64,000 bases of DNA from Porites lobata (lineage: Eukaryota > Cnidaria > Anthozoa > Scleractinia > Poritidae), in contig CALNXK010000166.1 in NCBI GenBank assembly GCA_942486035.1, positions 786,001 through 850,000 of the forward strand, in the 5' to 3' direction. This document shows, in pieces, positions 1 through 9,933 of the stretch. Made by a program: the position numbers and the translations under genes. Within the stretch, counting starts at the first letter, position 1; every line of letters begins with the position of its first letter. The notes below the pieces were generated by a model. That model did no database searches. It was not told the DNA's origin and worked only from the letters and a program-made list of their open reading frames with translations.

Positions 1-4
1 AAAC

Positions 5-225
5 AGTTTGGCCTTCCTGATTCAACAGAGCAGCTTAGCCTTTTGAATTTATTCTCCGGGTGTCTCAGAGGGAACTAACAACGCACTTTTAGATGTTGTT
101 TTAATCTCTGTCCAGCATTAAGAAAAAAAGTTTGGCCTTCCTGATTCAACAGAGCAGCTTAGCCTGTTTAGGCTGTGGCCCTGTGAGAATTTTATTCGCC
201 AGGTATCTCAGAGGGAAGCATTATT
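5..225. repeat. Two degenerate direct copies, about 124-bp spacing
   Basis: The string AGTTTGGCCTTCCTGATTCA starts at 5 and again at 129, and CTCAGAGGGA recurs at 66 and 208. The copies differ by small insertions. This may be the end of a longer tandem array cut by the window edge. No coding signal is visible. Confidence 0.7.
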
Positions 226-1262
226 TTTTAGACATTATTTAAATATTGCAAAAGTAATGTTTTGCTTACGTTTGTATTTAACCCCATCCAGATCCAGTGA
301 GGCCTTTAAAACAGCGCGTCAATTTTAAAAGTTTTTTCATAAGGCAGTTTCTGTATAGCGCCTAGTGTTAGTTTTGGCCTTGAATGAAGATTCCATTAAA
401 AAGCCTTGCGTTCAGACATAAAATTAGGGAGATCTTGTAAGCATGAATTGAAATATATGAAATGCGGATGAAGGTATGAAAGTGAAAATGATCATCGCAT
501 TAAATTCGCAACCTATTCGGTTGAAAAATAACCTAAAAAATTTTGCAGCGTTATCGCAGAAAGTTAGAGGTAATATTACGTTGTTGGGGAAAATACTCCG
601 CGGCTTTAAATTAATAATTTCCACGATGTTTTAATTCCGGTAGTGTAGTAACCTTTTCGTTAAGGCAGCTTCTAAAACGCACTCGAGGAAACCGCACAGT
701 CTCTGTGAACTCTCACTTTACTTGCGAGAGGCAAAAAAAATAGAGTGACATTACTTTCAAACCATTACGGGTTACCTTAGGCCGAGGTTTCAGAAATCAT
801 TGGATCTCCAGCCCTCTTTCTTGGTGGGTTAGTTTAAGAAAATAAGTGCTTTAGTTTTCCAGTCTGCCTTATGTGCTTTATTGAAATTATTCACGATAAA
901 TGGGGTTTGATAAAAGCGTTGGTTAAACTGAAAATGGCTTAATTGTAACGCGATTTTGTAATATACCGGCTAAATAACTGGCCCTCAGTGTTTAATAAAT
1001 ACAAGTAAACAAAATATACAATAGAAAATTCCCCAGCAAGAAGTGCGTAAAATCACTTTTCTCGAAGTACAATAAATTTTAAGAGAAGCAGCTACAGAGG
1101 CAAATGCATTCCGGTTCGGCAGAAAGACTTCCAATGCGGCTAATTTGTAATTGAGTTCTTTGTTGAACCGAAATCTTGTTGACGTACAGGAATTCAGTTG
1201 ATATGAGAATTTGTCACCTCCAAGCAAATGAGCCGTAAAAAGTTGATTACTTCTACATAGCT
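226..1262. other. Non-coding stretch, nothing recognised
   Basis: AT-rich DNA with only short, compositionally ordinary open frames. I see no splice-flanked exon, RNA gene or terminal-repeat element here. Confidence 0.5.
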
Positions 1263-1307
1263 CCCCTGCTGATGTTCGCCTATTGAATAGGCGAACATCA
1301 GCAGGGG
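1263..1307. repeat. Perfect 45-nt palindrome
   Basis: Arms of 22 nt beginning CCCCTGCTGATGTTCG are exact reverse complements around one central base. The sequence could extrude as a cruciform or be a very small foldback transposon. No target duplication is evident. Confidence 0.9.
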
Positions 1308-1791
1308 TCTACGATTTCAAACCTCTATGAATCTCGTCATGCTACAAAAGCTGTAAAAAGTAACATGTAGATTGGCCCTTTTGACTAATATTTTGAAATA
1401 GTTTTTCATGACGAGAGCTATATCAGAAACAAACTCAGCCACTGAGTAGAGCGACGTACATCGCACATACATCACATTGTAAACAAGTGCTCTGAGTACT
1501 CATCTTAACTCTATAAAATCTTTAAACGATCTGGCTCAAAATAATGTAATGAATAATTGAATTATTCGGGGGCATGGTCAAATTGAACCATGCATGAAGC
1601 ATCTACGAGTTTTTCAATTTTGTATGATTTACCGGTTCGTGATAGAATACTATGCAATACGATGTGGGAAATTGCTTATCAATTGCTGTCATTTATTATT
1701 GGCCGGCTCTTTCCCTGGTTTAGATTGCTAAAGTACTAGTGAAAAAAATTATAATCACTTAACTCGGTCCTGCGTGAAACTGTTAAGTAAA

Positions 1792-1948
1792 CCTGACTCA
1801 TCCCCAGTCGTCTTTCTCTATCCCTCCTTAGTGGCGCAAGGGGTGCGATAGGAAGGAGGAAAGCGAGAGTCTTCCTCCCCTTTCCCTTTCCATCCGCCCC
1901 CCGCCCCCGCCGCCCGCGTTACGCGAAGACGACTGGGGACGAGTCAGG
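1792..1948. mobile_element. MITE with CCTGACTCATCCCCAGTCG terminal inverted repeats
   Basis: The left end CCTGACTCATCCCCAGTCG pairs with a right end reading CGACTGGGGACGAGTCAGG. The interior is C- and G-rich. A second copy sits at the equivalent place in the duplicated block (51483-51621), so insertion predates the duplication. No target duplication could be defined. Confidence 0.7.
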
Positions 1949-2190
1949 TTGTTTTTTTTTTTTTTTCAGTTTTGGTTAAAGTTATGTTTTGGGCGAAATA
2001 TTGAAGGGAAAGAATACATACAACTAGAAAGTTCGTTGCAATGAACGGTCTATTTTTCCAAGTCATGTAATTATCGAGCGTACCTAGACTGCTGCATGAA
2101 CATATTTTGAGGCGACGACATGCCAACATCTAAATCTTGATCACGAACTATTGATCGAGGGACTGTGATAAAACTAAAACTTACACATAC

Positions 2191-2432
2191 TTGAGGTGGA
2201 GTGGATGACGTGGCAGCAGATGCAGAAGAAGACAAAGAACCACTCGAGCTCTGCAAACCGAAAACATGAGCAAAGTGCACAGTTGTTTAGAAGCTCAGAA
2301 AACGAACTTTTAAGCTCAAAGATAAAATGAGGGCTATTAGTTTACCTGATTCAGATCAGCGTTGAGGGCCTCAGATAATCATATAGCTTTCAAAGTGGCA
2401 GATGACAGTCTTCTTGCAAGATCGTCCTCCAT
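2191..2432 (-). pseudogene. 5' gene fragment, two exons, in-frame TGA (copy 1)
   Basis: Exon 1 (2432 down to 2346, 87 nt) starts ATG in good context, reads MEDDLARRLSSATLKAI, then TGA, then continues in the same frame LSEALNADLNQ to a GTAAAC donor. Exon 2 (2250 down to 2191, 60 nt) follows a TTTGCAG acceptor in phase 0, reads SSSGSLSSSASAATSSTPPQ and ends at GTATGTG. No further exons were found toward lower coordinates. The TGA could have come from CGA (Arg) by CpG decay. I do not recognise the protein. The copy at 51925-52166 has the same structure and the same TGA, so the stop predates the duplication unless it is recoded. Confidence 0.5.
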
Positions 2433-2452
2433 TGTTGAAAACAAGAATGACC

Positions 2453-2475
2453 TTCCCGCCGACTTTCCCGCCAAA
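2453..2475 (-). promoter_or_regulatory. Paired E2F-like sites upstream of the broken gene start
   Basis: On the minus strand the stretch contains TTTGGCGGGAAA followed by GGCGGGAA, 21-43 bp before the ATG at 2432. These match the classical E2F consensus. In the paralogous block the proximal site is kept and the distal one is altered (TTTCCCACCAAA on +). This suggests the parent gene was cell-cycle regulated, which is inference. Confidence 0.45.
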
Positions 2476-2510
2476 TTTTTAATAGAGTACGAGCCCGCAG
2501 TGACAACTGC

Positions 2511-2665
2511 ACATTTGCGATTCATAAATTGCAAAGTCAGACATCTTGATTGCAATTTATAAATTGCAAAGTCCAACATCTTGCGATGTATAAATTGCTA
2601 AGTCAGAGACATATTGCGATTTATAAATTGCAAAGTCAGCCATCTTGGGATATATAAATCACAAA
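2511..2665. repeat. Degenerate minisatellite, about 35-bp unit
   Basis: Four to five diverged units contain ATTTATAAATTGCAAAGTC. Similar sequence in inverted orientation occurs at about 12485-12600, together with an inverted GGGGCTCTGGCCT motif at both places. Confidence 0.65.
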
Positions 2666-2726
2666 GTGATGTGAGGCCAGAGCCCCGATTTTAGTGGGCG
2701 CAGGAGTAGGCCTAATCTCCACAGCA

Positions 2727-2731
2727 ACCAC
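2727..2731. repeat. Target-site duplication ACCAC (left)
   Basis: ACCAC lies immediately outside the left LTR and is repeated exactly at 9585-9589 outside the right LTR. A 5-bp duplication is the size expected for BEL/Pao integration. Confidence 0.85.
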
Positions 2732-3143
2732 TGTCGCGATCCCGAGTACGACGTAGTGGGTCGTTCGAGAAACGCCGTTGCAACCTCGATGCCACAATTG
2801 TGAAATTAACTTGATTCTTTATTCATTGCATTTACTCTTATGGCACGTGGTGGAAAAACTACAACAAGATCGAAGATTACAATAAAAAATGCGGCTAGAA
2901 TTCGAAAACTAACGAATAAGACGAATAAACATTGAAAATCACAAACACTTACGCTGTCCAACTCCTAGCGATGCGTAAAAGAAATGGTAAAATCAAAAGA
3001 GAAGGTTACTCCAACAGATGAAAGGATCAATCTCTTAACTCCGCGTGCCTAATTTAACCTATCCTATCACATTACTTAAACAGTCAGTGAATCAATTACA
3101 GCAATCATTAACTCAAACGGAAACGAGCGTGACTCGCGTAACA
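2732..3143 (-). repeat. 3' LTR of the BEL/Pao element
   Basis: 412 bp, read on the minus strand as TGTTACGCGAGTC... to ...GGGATCGCGACA. It has the same length as, and appears identical to, the 5' LTR at 9173-9584. Confidence 0.93.
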
Positions 3144-3153
3144 CTCCTCGCCC
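3144..3153 (-). other. Polypurine tract GGGCGAGGAG
   Basis: On the minus strand GGGCGAGGAG abuts the start of the 3' LTR, the expected place for the plus-strand DNA primer of an LTR element. Confidence 0.6.
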
Positions 3154-3191
3154 AAGGATCTGCATGGATCCTTGCTCTATGTTAGTTCGTC

Positions 3192-6100
3192 TCAGCGGAC
3201 AGGATGGTTATCGGAGGGAACCAGAAGTACCAGCGTACTGATTGGTCGTTCGTAGGTCTTTCTCTGTCCATCTCTGCAGATCAACACGGTTGCCTTTCGA
3301 ACCCTTCCGTCCTCACTTCTGCTCGCATGAACTACTCTGCCCAATGGCCAATTGTTCCTATGGGCTTGCTCGTCTTTCATCATCACGATGTCGCCGACCG
3401 CTAGATTGCGGTGCTCCCGGTTCCACTTCGTCTTCAGTTGTAAGTTCTGAATGTATTCTCGTCTCCACCTCGTCCAAAACTGGTCAGCCAGGTATTGCAC
3501 CTTTCTCCATCTCCGACGAGCATAGACGTCCTGTGACACAAACTTGCCTGGAAGAGGACCAAGTGGGCGTGTCTTCTGAGTCAGCAACATCGATGGTGTT
3601 AGCGGGAGAGGTTCGTCTGTGTCGGTCGGTATGGCTGTTATGGGACGGGAGTTAACTATGGCGGTAACCTCGGACATCAGGGTAACGAGTAGCTCGTGGG
3701 TCAGTTTCTGTGCTCTTGTTTCTAACAGCATGGCGTCCAGGATGCGCCGAATTGTGCCTATTTGACGTTCCCAGACTCCGCCAAAATGGGACGCGTGCGG
3801 TGGATTGAATTGCCATTCGCAGCCTTGTTCGGTTAGGTACTTCTCCACTGCCTGCTTATCCATTTCGGCTAAGGATTCATCTAACTCCGTCTTTGCTCCT
3901 ACGAAATTGCTGCCTTGGTCGCATCTCAGCCGTAGTGCCGGTCCTCGTATGGAAAAGAACCGTCTTAGGGCACATATGAATGAACTGGCGTCCATCGTCT
4001 CCAGGAGCTCGATGTGGATCGCTCTGCTGACCAAACATGTAAAAACTATGCCCCAGCGTTTGTTAAGTGCTACTCCTCCTCTAGTCCTTCTTGTCTGTAC
4101 TGTCCAAGGTCCAAATACATCGAACCCTACGTTGGTAAAAGGCGGTCCAATCTCCGCTCTGTCTGGAGGTAAGTCTGCCATCTTTTGCTCCAGCATGGGA
4201 CGTCGTAGCCTTCTGCACGTGAAGCATGAGCCGATCAGGCTAGCTACAGCTCCGTGTCCGCCTACGAGCCAGTACCCGGCGTTTCGCAGGGCTCCATGGG
4301 TAATCTGACGTCCCTGGTGATGTACTTGCTCGTGGTAGTAGCGCAATATTAGCATTGACACGTGGTGCCCTTTAGGTAACAGCACTGGGTGCTTTTCGTT
4401 GAAACTCAAGTTGGTCTGACGAAGGCGGCCGCCTACTCTCAGTATACCTGCGTCGTCGACGTAGGGGTCTAGCTGGTACAGAGTCGATTTCTTCAGGGAC
4501 TTCTTTCTCGCTTTGGCTTCGTTACGGCTGCTATCATTTTCAGACGAACTTTGAGCAATAACTTCAAACTCTTCCTTGAAGGCTTCTCTCTGGACTGCCT
4601 TGATGATAACCTTCGCAGCTCGATCGATCACATCAGGGGATTGGTGCTGGTAATGAACGCTTTGAGATGGCTTGTCACTAGTGTTTCTTTCTTTCAGCGA
4701 TTTCACCTTGGCTATCAGGATAGCAATAGCGCGCCTTAAGGAGGGCCAGGAAGAGTACCTCTTGAATCTCTCCGTTCCTAGGGTGGGGGACCCAGATAAC
4801 TTAGTGCTGGTTGTGAGAGGCTTGAGATCCTTTCTCAACTCGGGGTCGTTTGGGCTCAGAATTGCTTGCTCCGTACCGGGCGTGGTGATTTCTGAGGGAT
4901 TTCGCAAGAACTCGGGACCACTGAGCCAGCTTGAAACTGCAAGGTCTTTCGGGTGTAGACCACGCGTAGCCAGATCAGCAGGGTTGACGGAACTCTCAAC
5001 GTACCTCCACTGATCGGGGGAAGAGATCTTGCGGATAGTCTGGACACGATTAGCTACGTAGACGTGAAATCGTCTGCTTTCATTACAGATGTAGCCCAGC
5101 ACAACCTTTGAATCTGTGTAGAACACTGTCTCAGATATCTCCATGTCTATCTCTTTCGTGATCCTGTCTACGGCTTGAACCGCCAACACCGCTCCACAAA
5201 GTTCAAGCCGTGGGATGCTGATAGGGTTGATTGGCGCTACTTTGGCCTGGCCGAACACGAGGGATACAGAATGTTCTTCTTTGCAATTGAATAGGCGAAG
5301 ATAGACAGCAACACCGATGGCTCTTTGGCTTGCATCTGAAAATGCGTGTAATTCGGCTCTGGTAATTGGACCAAATTGCGGTGGGTGGTAGCATCTCCGT
5401 ATCGAGACGTTCTGCAAGTCTGGGAGTGCATTTTTCCAGCTTTGCCAACCCAATGACAGTTCTTCCGGAAGAGGGTCGTCCCATCCCAATGGTGCTGTGG
5501 CCGTTTTCTTCTTGCCCATGGACACCAGTTGTTGCAGGAGTAGTCTTCCGTGTAATAAGACTGGAGCAGCCAGTCCAAGAGGGTCGTAAACTGAGTTGAC
5601 CACCGATAGAACTCCACGTCTTGTTAATGGTTTATCGGGTATTGATACCTTGTAGGTAAATGTGTCGGTCTCTAGGTCCCAGAATACGCCGAGGGAGCGC
5701 TGGGCTGGCAAGTTGTCTTGGCGCAAATCCAAGCTGCGAACGTCTTTCGCTAGGTCTTCCGTGGGAAAGGCTTCCATCACGCTCACGGAGTTCGACACCA
5801 CTTTATGGAGTCTGAGGTTTGCGCTGGCGAGAGCGGCCTGCGTGTTCCTTACCAGCGTTACGACCTCTTCTGCAGTCGGTTTTGATACCAAGCCATCATC
5901 GACGTAGAAATTTCTTTGAACAAACTCCTTAACTCCAGGGTCGTGCTCCCCGCCGTCGTCGACCGTTCTTCTCAGCCCGTAGGTTGCCACTGCAGGACTC
6001 GGACCGTTTCCAAACAGGTGAACCGTCATTCGAAACTCTGTGACGGGCTTCGAGAGGTCGTTCTCCTTAAACCATAAGAAGCGTAAGAAGTCTCGGTGCT

Positions 6101-9100
6101 CTGGGGAAACATGGAACGAATGGAACATCTGCTCCACATCACACATCGCTGCAACATCTTCTCGCCGGAAGCGAATTAGGACTCCAGCTAAACTGTTCAT
6201 GAGGTCTGGGCCTGTGAGCAGCTCCCGATTGAGGGACTTTCCCTGATATTCAGCAGAGGAGTCGAACACCACTCTAATCTGTTCCGGCTTTTTCGGATGG
6301 TACACTCCGAAATGGGGTAGATACCATATTCGTCCAGAGTGTTCACTGGGAGATATTTCTTCGTCGGGAACTGGTACCGCATGGCCTTTGTCTAGCATCT
6401 TTGACATAAATTCAACGTAGTCCTTCTCCATCTGTGGTTTGCGTTTGAAGGTACGCAGCAGCCCGTTCAAGCGTTTCACTGCATAGCCTCTGTTGTTTGG
6501 CATGGATACGTTCTGTGAGCGAAACGGCAAGGGCATTTCCCAGTTTCCGAACTTGTTCTTGTGAATTCCTTTCTCCATGATCTCCATGAACCTGCGATCT
6601 TCGATCGACAAGCCTACATCGTTATCGTTTTGAGTTACGCGGTAGACATCTTCTGCTGTATTCTTGGCATCACTGGATTCGGTGAAACTTTCAAAGAAGT
6701 TCATTGTGTTGGGACATGTGACTATCTCATACTCCGCTCCCTTGTTCACTCCGGTGCGAGCTACGTGGGTTGTGAGATTGAAGGGAATCAGGTCACCGGT
6801 GGAAGCCACGTCTACTTCACTATCTGTCACGACACTGGTTCTCTTTGCATGAACATGGATGGGTCCATCTTTGAGGTCTAGGCAGGTTTGGCCTGATATG
6901 GTCCACCCCAATGCTAGCTTCTGAGCCCATGGTGCTCCCTTTGGGCCGTTTTTGAATGCTCTCACTTTTAGGAGTTCTGGCGCGTCTCTGCCGATTAGGA
7001 GCTGGATCTTCGCCTCTTTGTCGAGAGGGGGGATCTCTACAGCAATACTCCTGAGGTGAGGATGCTCTCTTGCGATCTCTGGGGTGGGTATCTCTTTCTT
7101 ATCTTGCGGGATTCCATCACACTCTATAAGGGTGGGGAGTCTTGAAGTTCTCCCGTGTATGGAACTTATGATAAGCCCTGTTAATCTCCTCCCATATCTG
7201 ACTTCCTTGGCGCCTCCGCAGGTTGAAAGGTAATACTTCCACTCAGGACCTTCAGCGTTCAGCTTGTCCGCCAGCTCGGTGGAAATGATCGAAGCGTTGC
7301 TTTGGTCATCTACAATAGCATAAATTCGATGGACTTCACTGGGTCGATCCTCTCTATAGATATCCACCAGCACTATCTTGCTACAGGAAAGTCCGCCTGG
7401 GGCACCCTTACATATCGACGTGCATTTAGCATTAACGTTTTCTTGGGCTTCGTTAGCTGTCTCCGCTTCTTTAGCTCTCTCCTTCTTCTCTTCAGTGCTT
7501 AAATGGAGTAGGTCAGGGTGTCGTCTGCTGCCACAGATACTACATTTCACGTTCTCCTTGCACGTGCTGGCTACGTGGTGAGGCGAGAAACAACGAAAAC
7601 AAAGTCTTTCCCCCATAATCCACTGCTCCCTCTCCTTGACCGTTAACTTGTTAAAGGCTTTGCACTCTGTAAGCTCGTGGCCGGCTCTTTTGTGAAATAA
7701 ACAATGTTTCTCTCTTGGGGGCACTGGGGGCCCCTTTTCTGGAACGTTACCACTATCCGGGTCCATTTTAGTCTTCAGAGCTTGTTTGACCTCGTCTCCA
7801 GATTGAGGAAGGTGTCTTCTTTTGTTATCCTCGCGACGTCGATTTTGAGCACCACAGCTCGTCGCAGGGCTTCCCGCCGAAACGTTAGGGTGATTTTTCT
7901 TTCTTGCTTGGTTCTGTATCATTGTTGAGAATTCAAGGAATGTTGGGTAAGCGTCGTTGTGTTCTTCTGCATAGCGCACTATTTCCTTCTCCCATTTAGA
8001 TCTGAGGGAAGGTGGGAGCTTCTCAATGATTGGACGTATTGCTATCGGATAATTCAAGCAGGCTAGGCCTGGCAAGTAAGTCATTTGACAGTCTACATCT
8101 GCGCATAGGTCTGCTAGTTTCTGGAGTCTAGCACCATCCTTTTCGCCGAAGGCAGCCGCTGTAGAGAGTCGTTCGAGAAGGGCCTGCGTCAACGCGGCTG
8201 CGTTGCCAAAACGTCTTTCTAGTTCTGCCCAAAGTTCTGCGAGAGTGACAGTAGGATTGTCACCCTGCCTTTTCCTGTAGTTGTCTACTAGTTGCTGGGG
8301 ATCACCGCTTGTGTAGCTCCTCAGGTAGTTCAGCTCCTGGTCGGCCGCTATGTCTGCGTCTTTAACCATGGCTTTAAAGGATCTCTTCCAAGAATGAAAC
8401 ATGGCGACGTCCCCGTTGAACACGTCAGGGTGGCATTTGGGTAGGCTCTGCTTGACGAGGCTCGCGACAAGTTGCTGATTAGTTGCCGTGAAGGTTTCTA
8501 AGGGGATGCCTGTGTAGACTTCTTTGGGTGTGGAGTGTAACACAGCTTGCCTACTGCTGAATCTAGGAGGATTTGAGTAATTTAATGCATAATGTGTCCC
8601 TGGGGGCTCTCCATTCACTTTGGGCAATTCGTTCGGTACGATCGTCGATGTCAGTGTCTTCTGAATGACTTTCGCGGTGGAGTTTACAATTGGGGTATGC
8701 CCTCCACCAGGGGTGTATCCTTCAGCAGTGGTACGTCTCTCTCCAAGGAAGTGTGGACTTTTAAGGGTGTGTCTATCTTGAGGGGTGTATGGACTCTCGT
8801 GGGTGTGCCCATCTTTAGGGGTGTATGGGCTCTTGTGGGTGTGTCCATCTGTGGGTGTGTGAGGGACTCTTGAAAGCAGCGTGTCGTCCGCTTTGGGGGT
8901 ACTGGAATGAACCCAGGCCCTTGTTCTTTCTTGACAGTCCGTAATGTCCATATTGGGGAGTTCTAGAGGATCGTTTATTTCCTTTTCTAGCATGGATTCC
9001 TGAATAGCTTTTAGTCTCGCGTTCGCGACGGCAACCCGTTTGTTAGCTGACATGACGGCGATGTCTCTCTCATGTTGTGCTCGCGCTTGCTGTCGACGCT

Positions 9101-9236
9101 TCTCCTCCTCCGCTTCCCTTTGTTTCATCTCGTTCTCTTTTTCCGCTATTAAGCGCTCATATATTTTTCCACTGTCGCGATCCCGAGTACGACGTAGTGG
9201 GTCGTTCGAGAAACGCCGTTGCAACCTCGATGCCAC
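3192..9236 (-). CDS. BEL/Pao gag-pol polyprotein, 2014 aa, intact
   Basis: One open frame encodes all retrotransposition functions. The N-terminus is a charged coiled-coil-like segment (residues 25-75). A His/Thr/Pro-rich tandem repeat lies at about 125-185 and a gag-like DUF1759-type region at about 270-430. Zinc knuckles (CLFH..., CFRCFSPHH, CSICGSRRH) sit near 510-575, and a protease with VDDQSNAS in place of the usual D-T/S-G near 640. Reverse transcriptase (about 930-1190) has YVDD near 1112, and RNase H (about 1290-1450) has AFSDAS and TDSK. Integrase has an HHCC zinc region (about 1635-1680) and DDE residues in GFDVFG, CDQGSN and WERQ (about 1705, 1777, 1822). A DUF5641-like tail ends near 2005. 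The Met chosen lies inside the 5' LTR; Met37 (codon at 9128-9126) is the first start outside it. No frameshift or stop is present. Confidence 0.93.
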   Translation of the reverse strand: MASRLQRRFSNDPLRRTRDRDSGKIYERLIAEKENEMKQREAEEEKRRQQARAQHERDIAVMSANKRVAVANARLKAIQESMLEKEINDPLELPNMDITDCQERTRAWVHSSTPKADDTLLSRVPHTPTDGHTHKSPYTPKDGHTHESPYTPQDRHTLKSPHFLGERRTTAEGYTPGGGHTPIVNSTAKVIQKTLTSTIVPNELPKVNGEPPGTHYALNYSNPPRFSSRQAVLHSTPKEVYTGIPLETFTATNQQLVASLVKQSLPKCHPDVFNGDVAMFHSWKRSFKAMVKDADIAADQELNYLRSYTSGDPQQLVDNYRKRQGDNPTVTLAELWAELERRFGNAAALTQALLERLSTAAAFGEKDGARLQKLADLCADVDCQMTYLPGLACLNYPIAIRPIIEKLPPSLRSKWEKEIVRYAEEHNDAYPTFLEFSTMIQNQARKKNHPNVSAGSPATSCGAQNRRREDNKRRHLPQSGDEVKQALKTKMDPDSGNVPEKGPPVPPREKHCLFHKRAGHELTECKAFNKLTVKEREQWIMGERLCFRCFSPHHVASTCKENVKCSICGSRRHPDLLHLSTEEKKERAKEAETANEAQENVNAKCTSICKGAPGGLSCSKIVLVDIYREDRPSEVHRIYAIVDDQSNASIISTELADKLNAEGPEWKYYLSTCGGAKEVRYGRRLTGLIISSIHGRTSRLPTLIECDGIPQDKKEIPTPEIAREHPHLRSIAVEIPPLDKEAKIQLLIGRDAPELLKVRAFKNGPKGAPWAQKLALGWTISGQTCLDLKDGPIHVHAKRTSVVTDSEVDVASTGDLIPFNLTTHVARTGVNKGAEYEIVTCPNTMNFFESFTESSDAKNTAEDVYRVTQNDNDVGLSIEDRRFMEIMEKGIHKNKFGNWEMPLPFRSQNVSMPNNRGYAVKRLNGLLRTFKRKPQMEKDYVEFMSKMLDKGHAVPVPDEEISPSEHSGRIWYLPHFGVYHPKKPEQIRVVFDSSAEYQGKSLNRELLTGPDLMNSLAGVLIRFRREDVAAMCDVEQMFHSFHVSPEHRDFLRFLWFKENDLSKPVTEFRMTVHLFGNGPSPAVATYGLRRTVDDGGEHDPGVKEFVQRNFYVDDGLVSKPTAEEVVTLVRNTQAALASANLRLHKVVSNSVSVMEAFPTEDLAKDVRSLDLRQDNLPAQRSLGVFWDLETDTFTYKVSIPDKPLTRRGVLSVVNSVYDPLGLAAPVLLHGRLLLQQLVSMGKKKTATAPLGWDDPLPEELSLGWQSWKNALPDLQNVSIRRCYHPPQFGPITRAELHAFSDASQRAIGVAVYLRLFNCKEEHSVSLVFGQAKVAPINPISIPRLELCGAVLAVQAVDRITKEIDMEISETVFYTDSKVVLGYICNESRRFHVYVANRVQTIRKISSPDQWRYVESSVNPADLATRGLHPKDLAVSSWLSGPEFLRNPSEITTPGTEQAILSPNDPELRKDLKPLTTSTKLSGSPTLGTERFKRYSSWPSLRRAIAILIAKVKSLKERNTSDKPSQSVHYQHQSPDVIDRAAKVIIKAVQREAFKEEFEVIAQSSSENDSSRNEAKARKKSLKKSTLYQLDPYVDDAGILRVGGRLRQTNLSFNEKHPVLLPKGHHVSMLILRYYHEQVHHQGRQITHGALRNAGYWLVGGHGAVASLIGSCFTCRRLRRPMLEQKMADLPPDRAEIGPPFTNVGFDVFGPWTVQTRRTRGGVALNKRWGIVFTCLVSRAIHIELLETMDASSFICALRRFFSIRGPALRLRCDQGSNFVGAKTELDESLAEMDKQAVEKYLTEQGCEWQFNPPHASHFGGVWERQIGTIRRILDAMLLETRAQKLTHELLVTLMSEVTAIVNSRPITAIPTDTDEPLPLTPSMLLTQKTRPLGPLPGKFVSQDVYARRRWRKVQYLADQFWTRWRREYIQNLQLKTKWNREHRNLAVGDIVMMKDEQAHRNNWPLGRVVHASRSEDGRVRKATVLICRDGQRKTYERPISTLVLLVPSDNHPVR

Positions 9237-9584
9237 AATTGTGAAATTAACTTGATTCTTTATTCATTGCATTTACTCTTATGGCACGTGGTGGAAAAAC
9301 TACAACAAGATCGAAGATTACAATAAAAAATGCGGCTAGAATTCGAAAACTAACGAATAAGACGAATAAACATTGAAAATCACAAACACTTACGCTGTCC
9401 AACTCCTAGCGATGCGTAAAAGAAATGGTAAAATCAAAAGAGAAGGTTACTCCAACAGATGAAAGGATCAATCTCTTAACTCCGCGTGCCTAATTTAACC
9501 TATCCTATCACATTACTTAAACAGTCAGTGAATCAATTACAGCAATCATTAACTCAAACGGAAACGAGCGTGACTCGCGTAACA
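9173..9584 (-). repeat. 5' LTR of the BEL/Pao element
   Basis: 412 bp, apparently identical to 2732-3143. Reading on the minus strand, its last 64 bp encode the first 21 residues of the polyprotein frame. The first internal bases read GTGGAAAAATATATGAG; a TGG one base inside could be the tRNA primer site, but the primer tRNA is not identifiable. Confidence 0.93.
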
Positions 9585-9589
9585 ACCAC
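9585..9589. repeat. Target-site duplication ACCAC (right)
   Basis: Exact partner of 2727-2731, immediately outside the right-hand LTR. Confidence 0.85.
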
Positions 9590-9933
9590 CGCAGATCGGT
9601 TTCTAATAACAGACAAGCGTTACTTTCGTAGTTAGTTTTAAGCATTCCTCCAGACACCTTTGAAGAGCGCCGGACACGTTGCCTGTCAAGGAACTTTGTA
9701 CTTCTGATTAAATGAACCAGACATCTCAAGGAAACGCGAAATTTGATCAGACTATTTGGGATTATAAATTCATTTCACGGTCGAAGTCGACCTTCGCGGC
9801 TGGCTTCGCAATTGATAACTACAGTTTTCTCGCCGCATTTGGATTCAAATAGGCTTGATACGCTTTCAGTGGCTTTTCAAGTGCTCTCTTTTAAGAAAAT
9901 AGTGCTCCCATGGCTTATTTAACTTCTTTCAAG

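Larger units (their letters stand above)
1342..2499. repeat. Segmental duplication, copy 1 (partner 50912-52233)
   Basis: The block matches 50912-52233 in direct orientation with scattered substitutions and small indels. It includes an internal MITE and a two-exon minus-strand gene fragment with its promoter. Homology stops abruptly at GAGTACGAGCCCGCA in both copies. The partner lies just upstream of the TNFR-2 CRD exons and this copy lies upstream of TNFR-1, so the block belongs to the same duplication history as the receptors. Confidence 0.85.
2732..9584 (-). mobile_element. Full-length BEL/Pao LTR retrotransposon
   Basis: The 6.85-kb element is read on the minus strand. It has two 412-bp LTRs with TG..CA ends, a 5-bp ACCAC target duplication, one uninterrupted gag-pol ORF and a purine-rich tract next to the 3' LTR. 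Domain order (gag-like, zinc knuckles, aspartic protease, reverse transcriptase, RNase H, integrase with C-terminal DUF5641-like region) is that of BEL/Pao, in which integrase follows RNase H. The LTRs look identical by eye, so insertion was recent and the copy may be capable of transposition. It sits beside the broken gene fragment and minisatellite, not inside a recognisable exon. Confidence 0.95.

Noticed and set aside
3242..9255. Many plus-strand open frames opposite the retrotransposon, up to 167 codons.
   Set aside because: They are antisense shadows of the 2014-codon gag-pol frame and have no motifs of their own.
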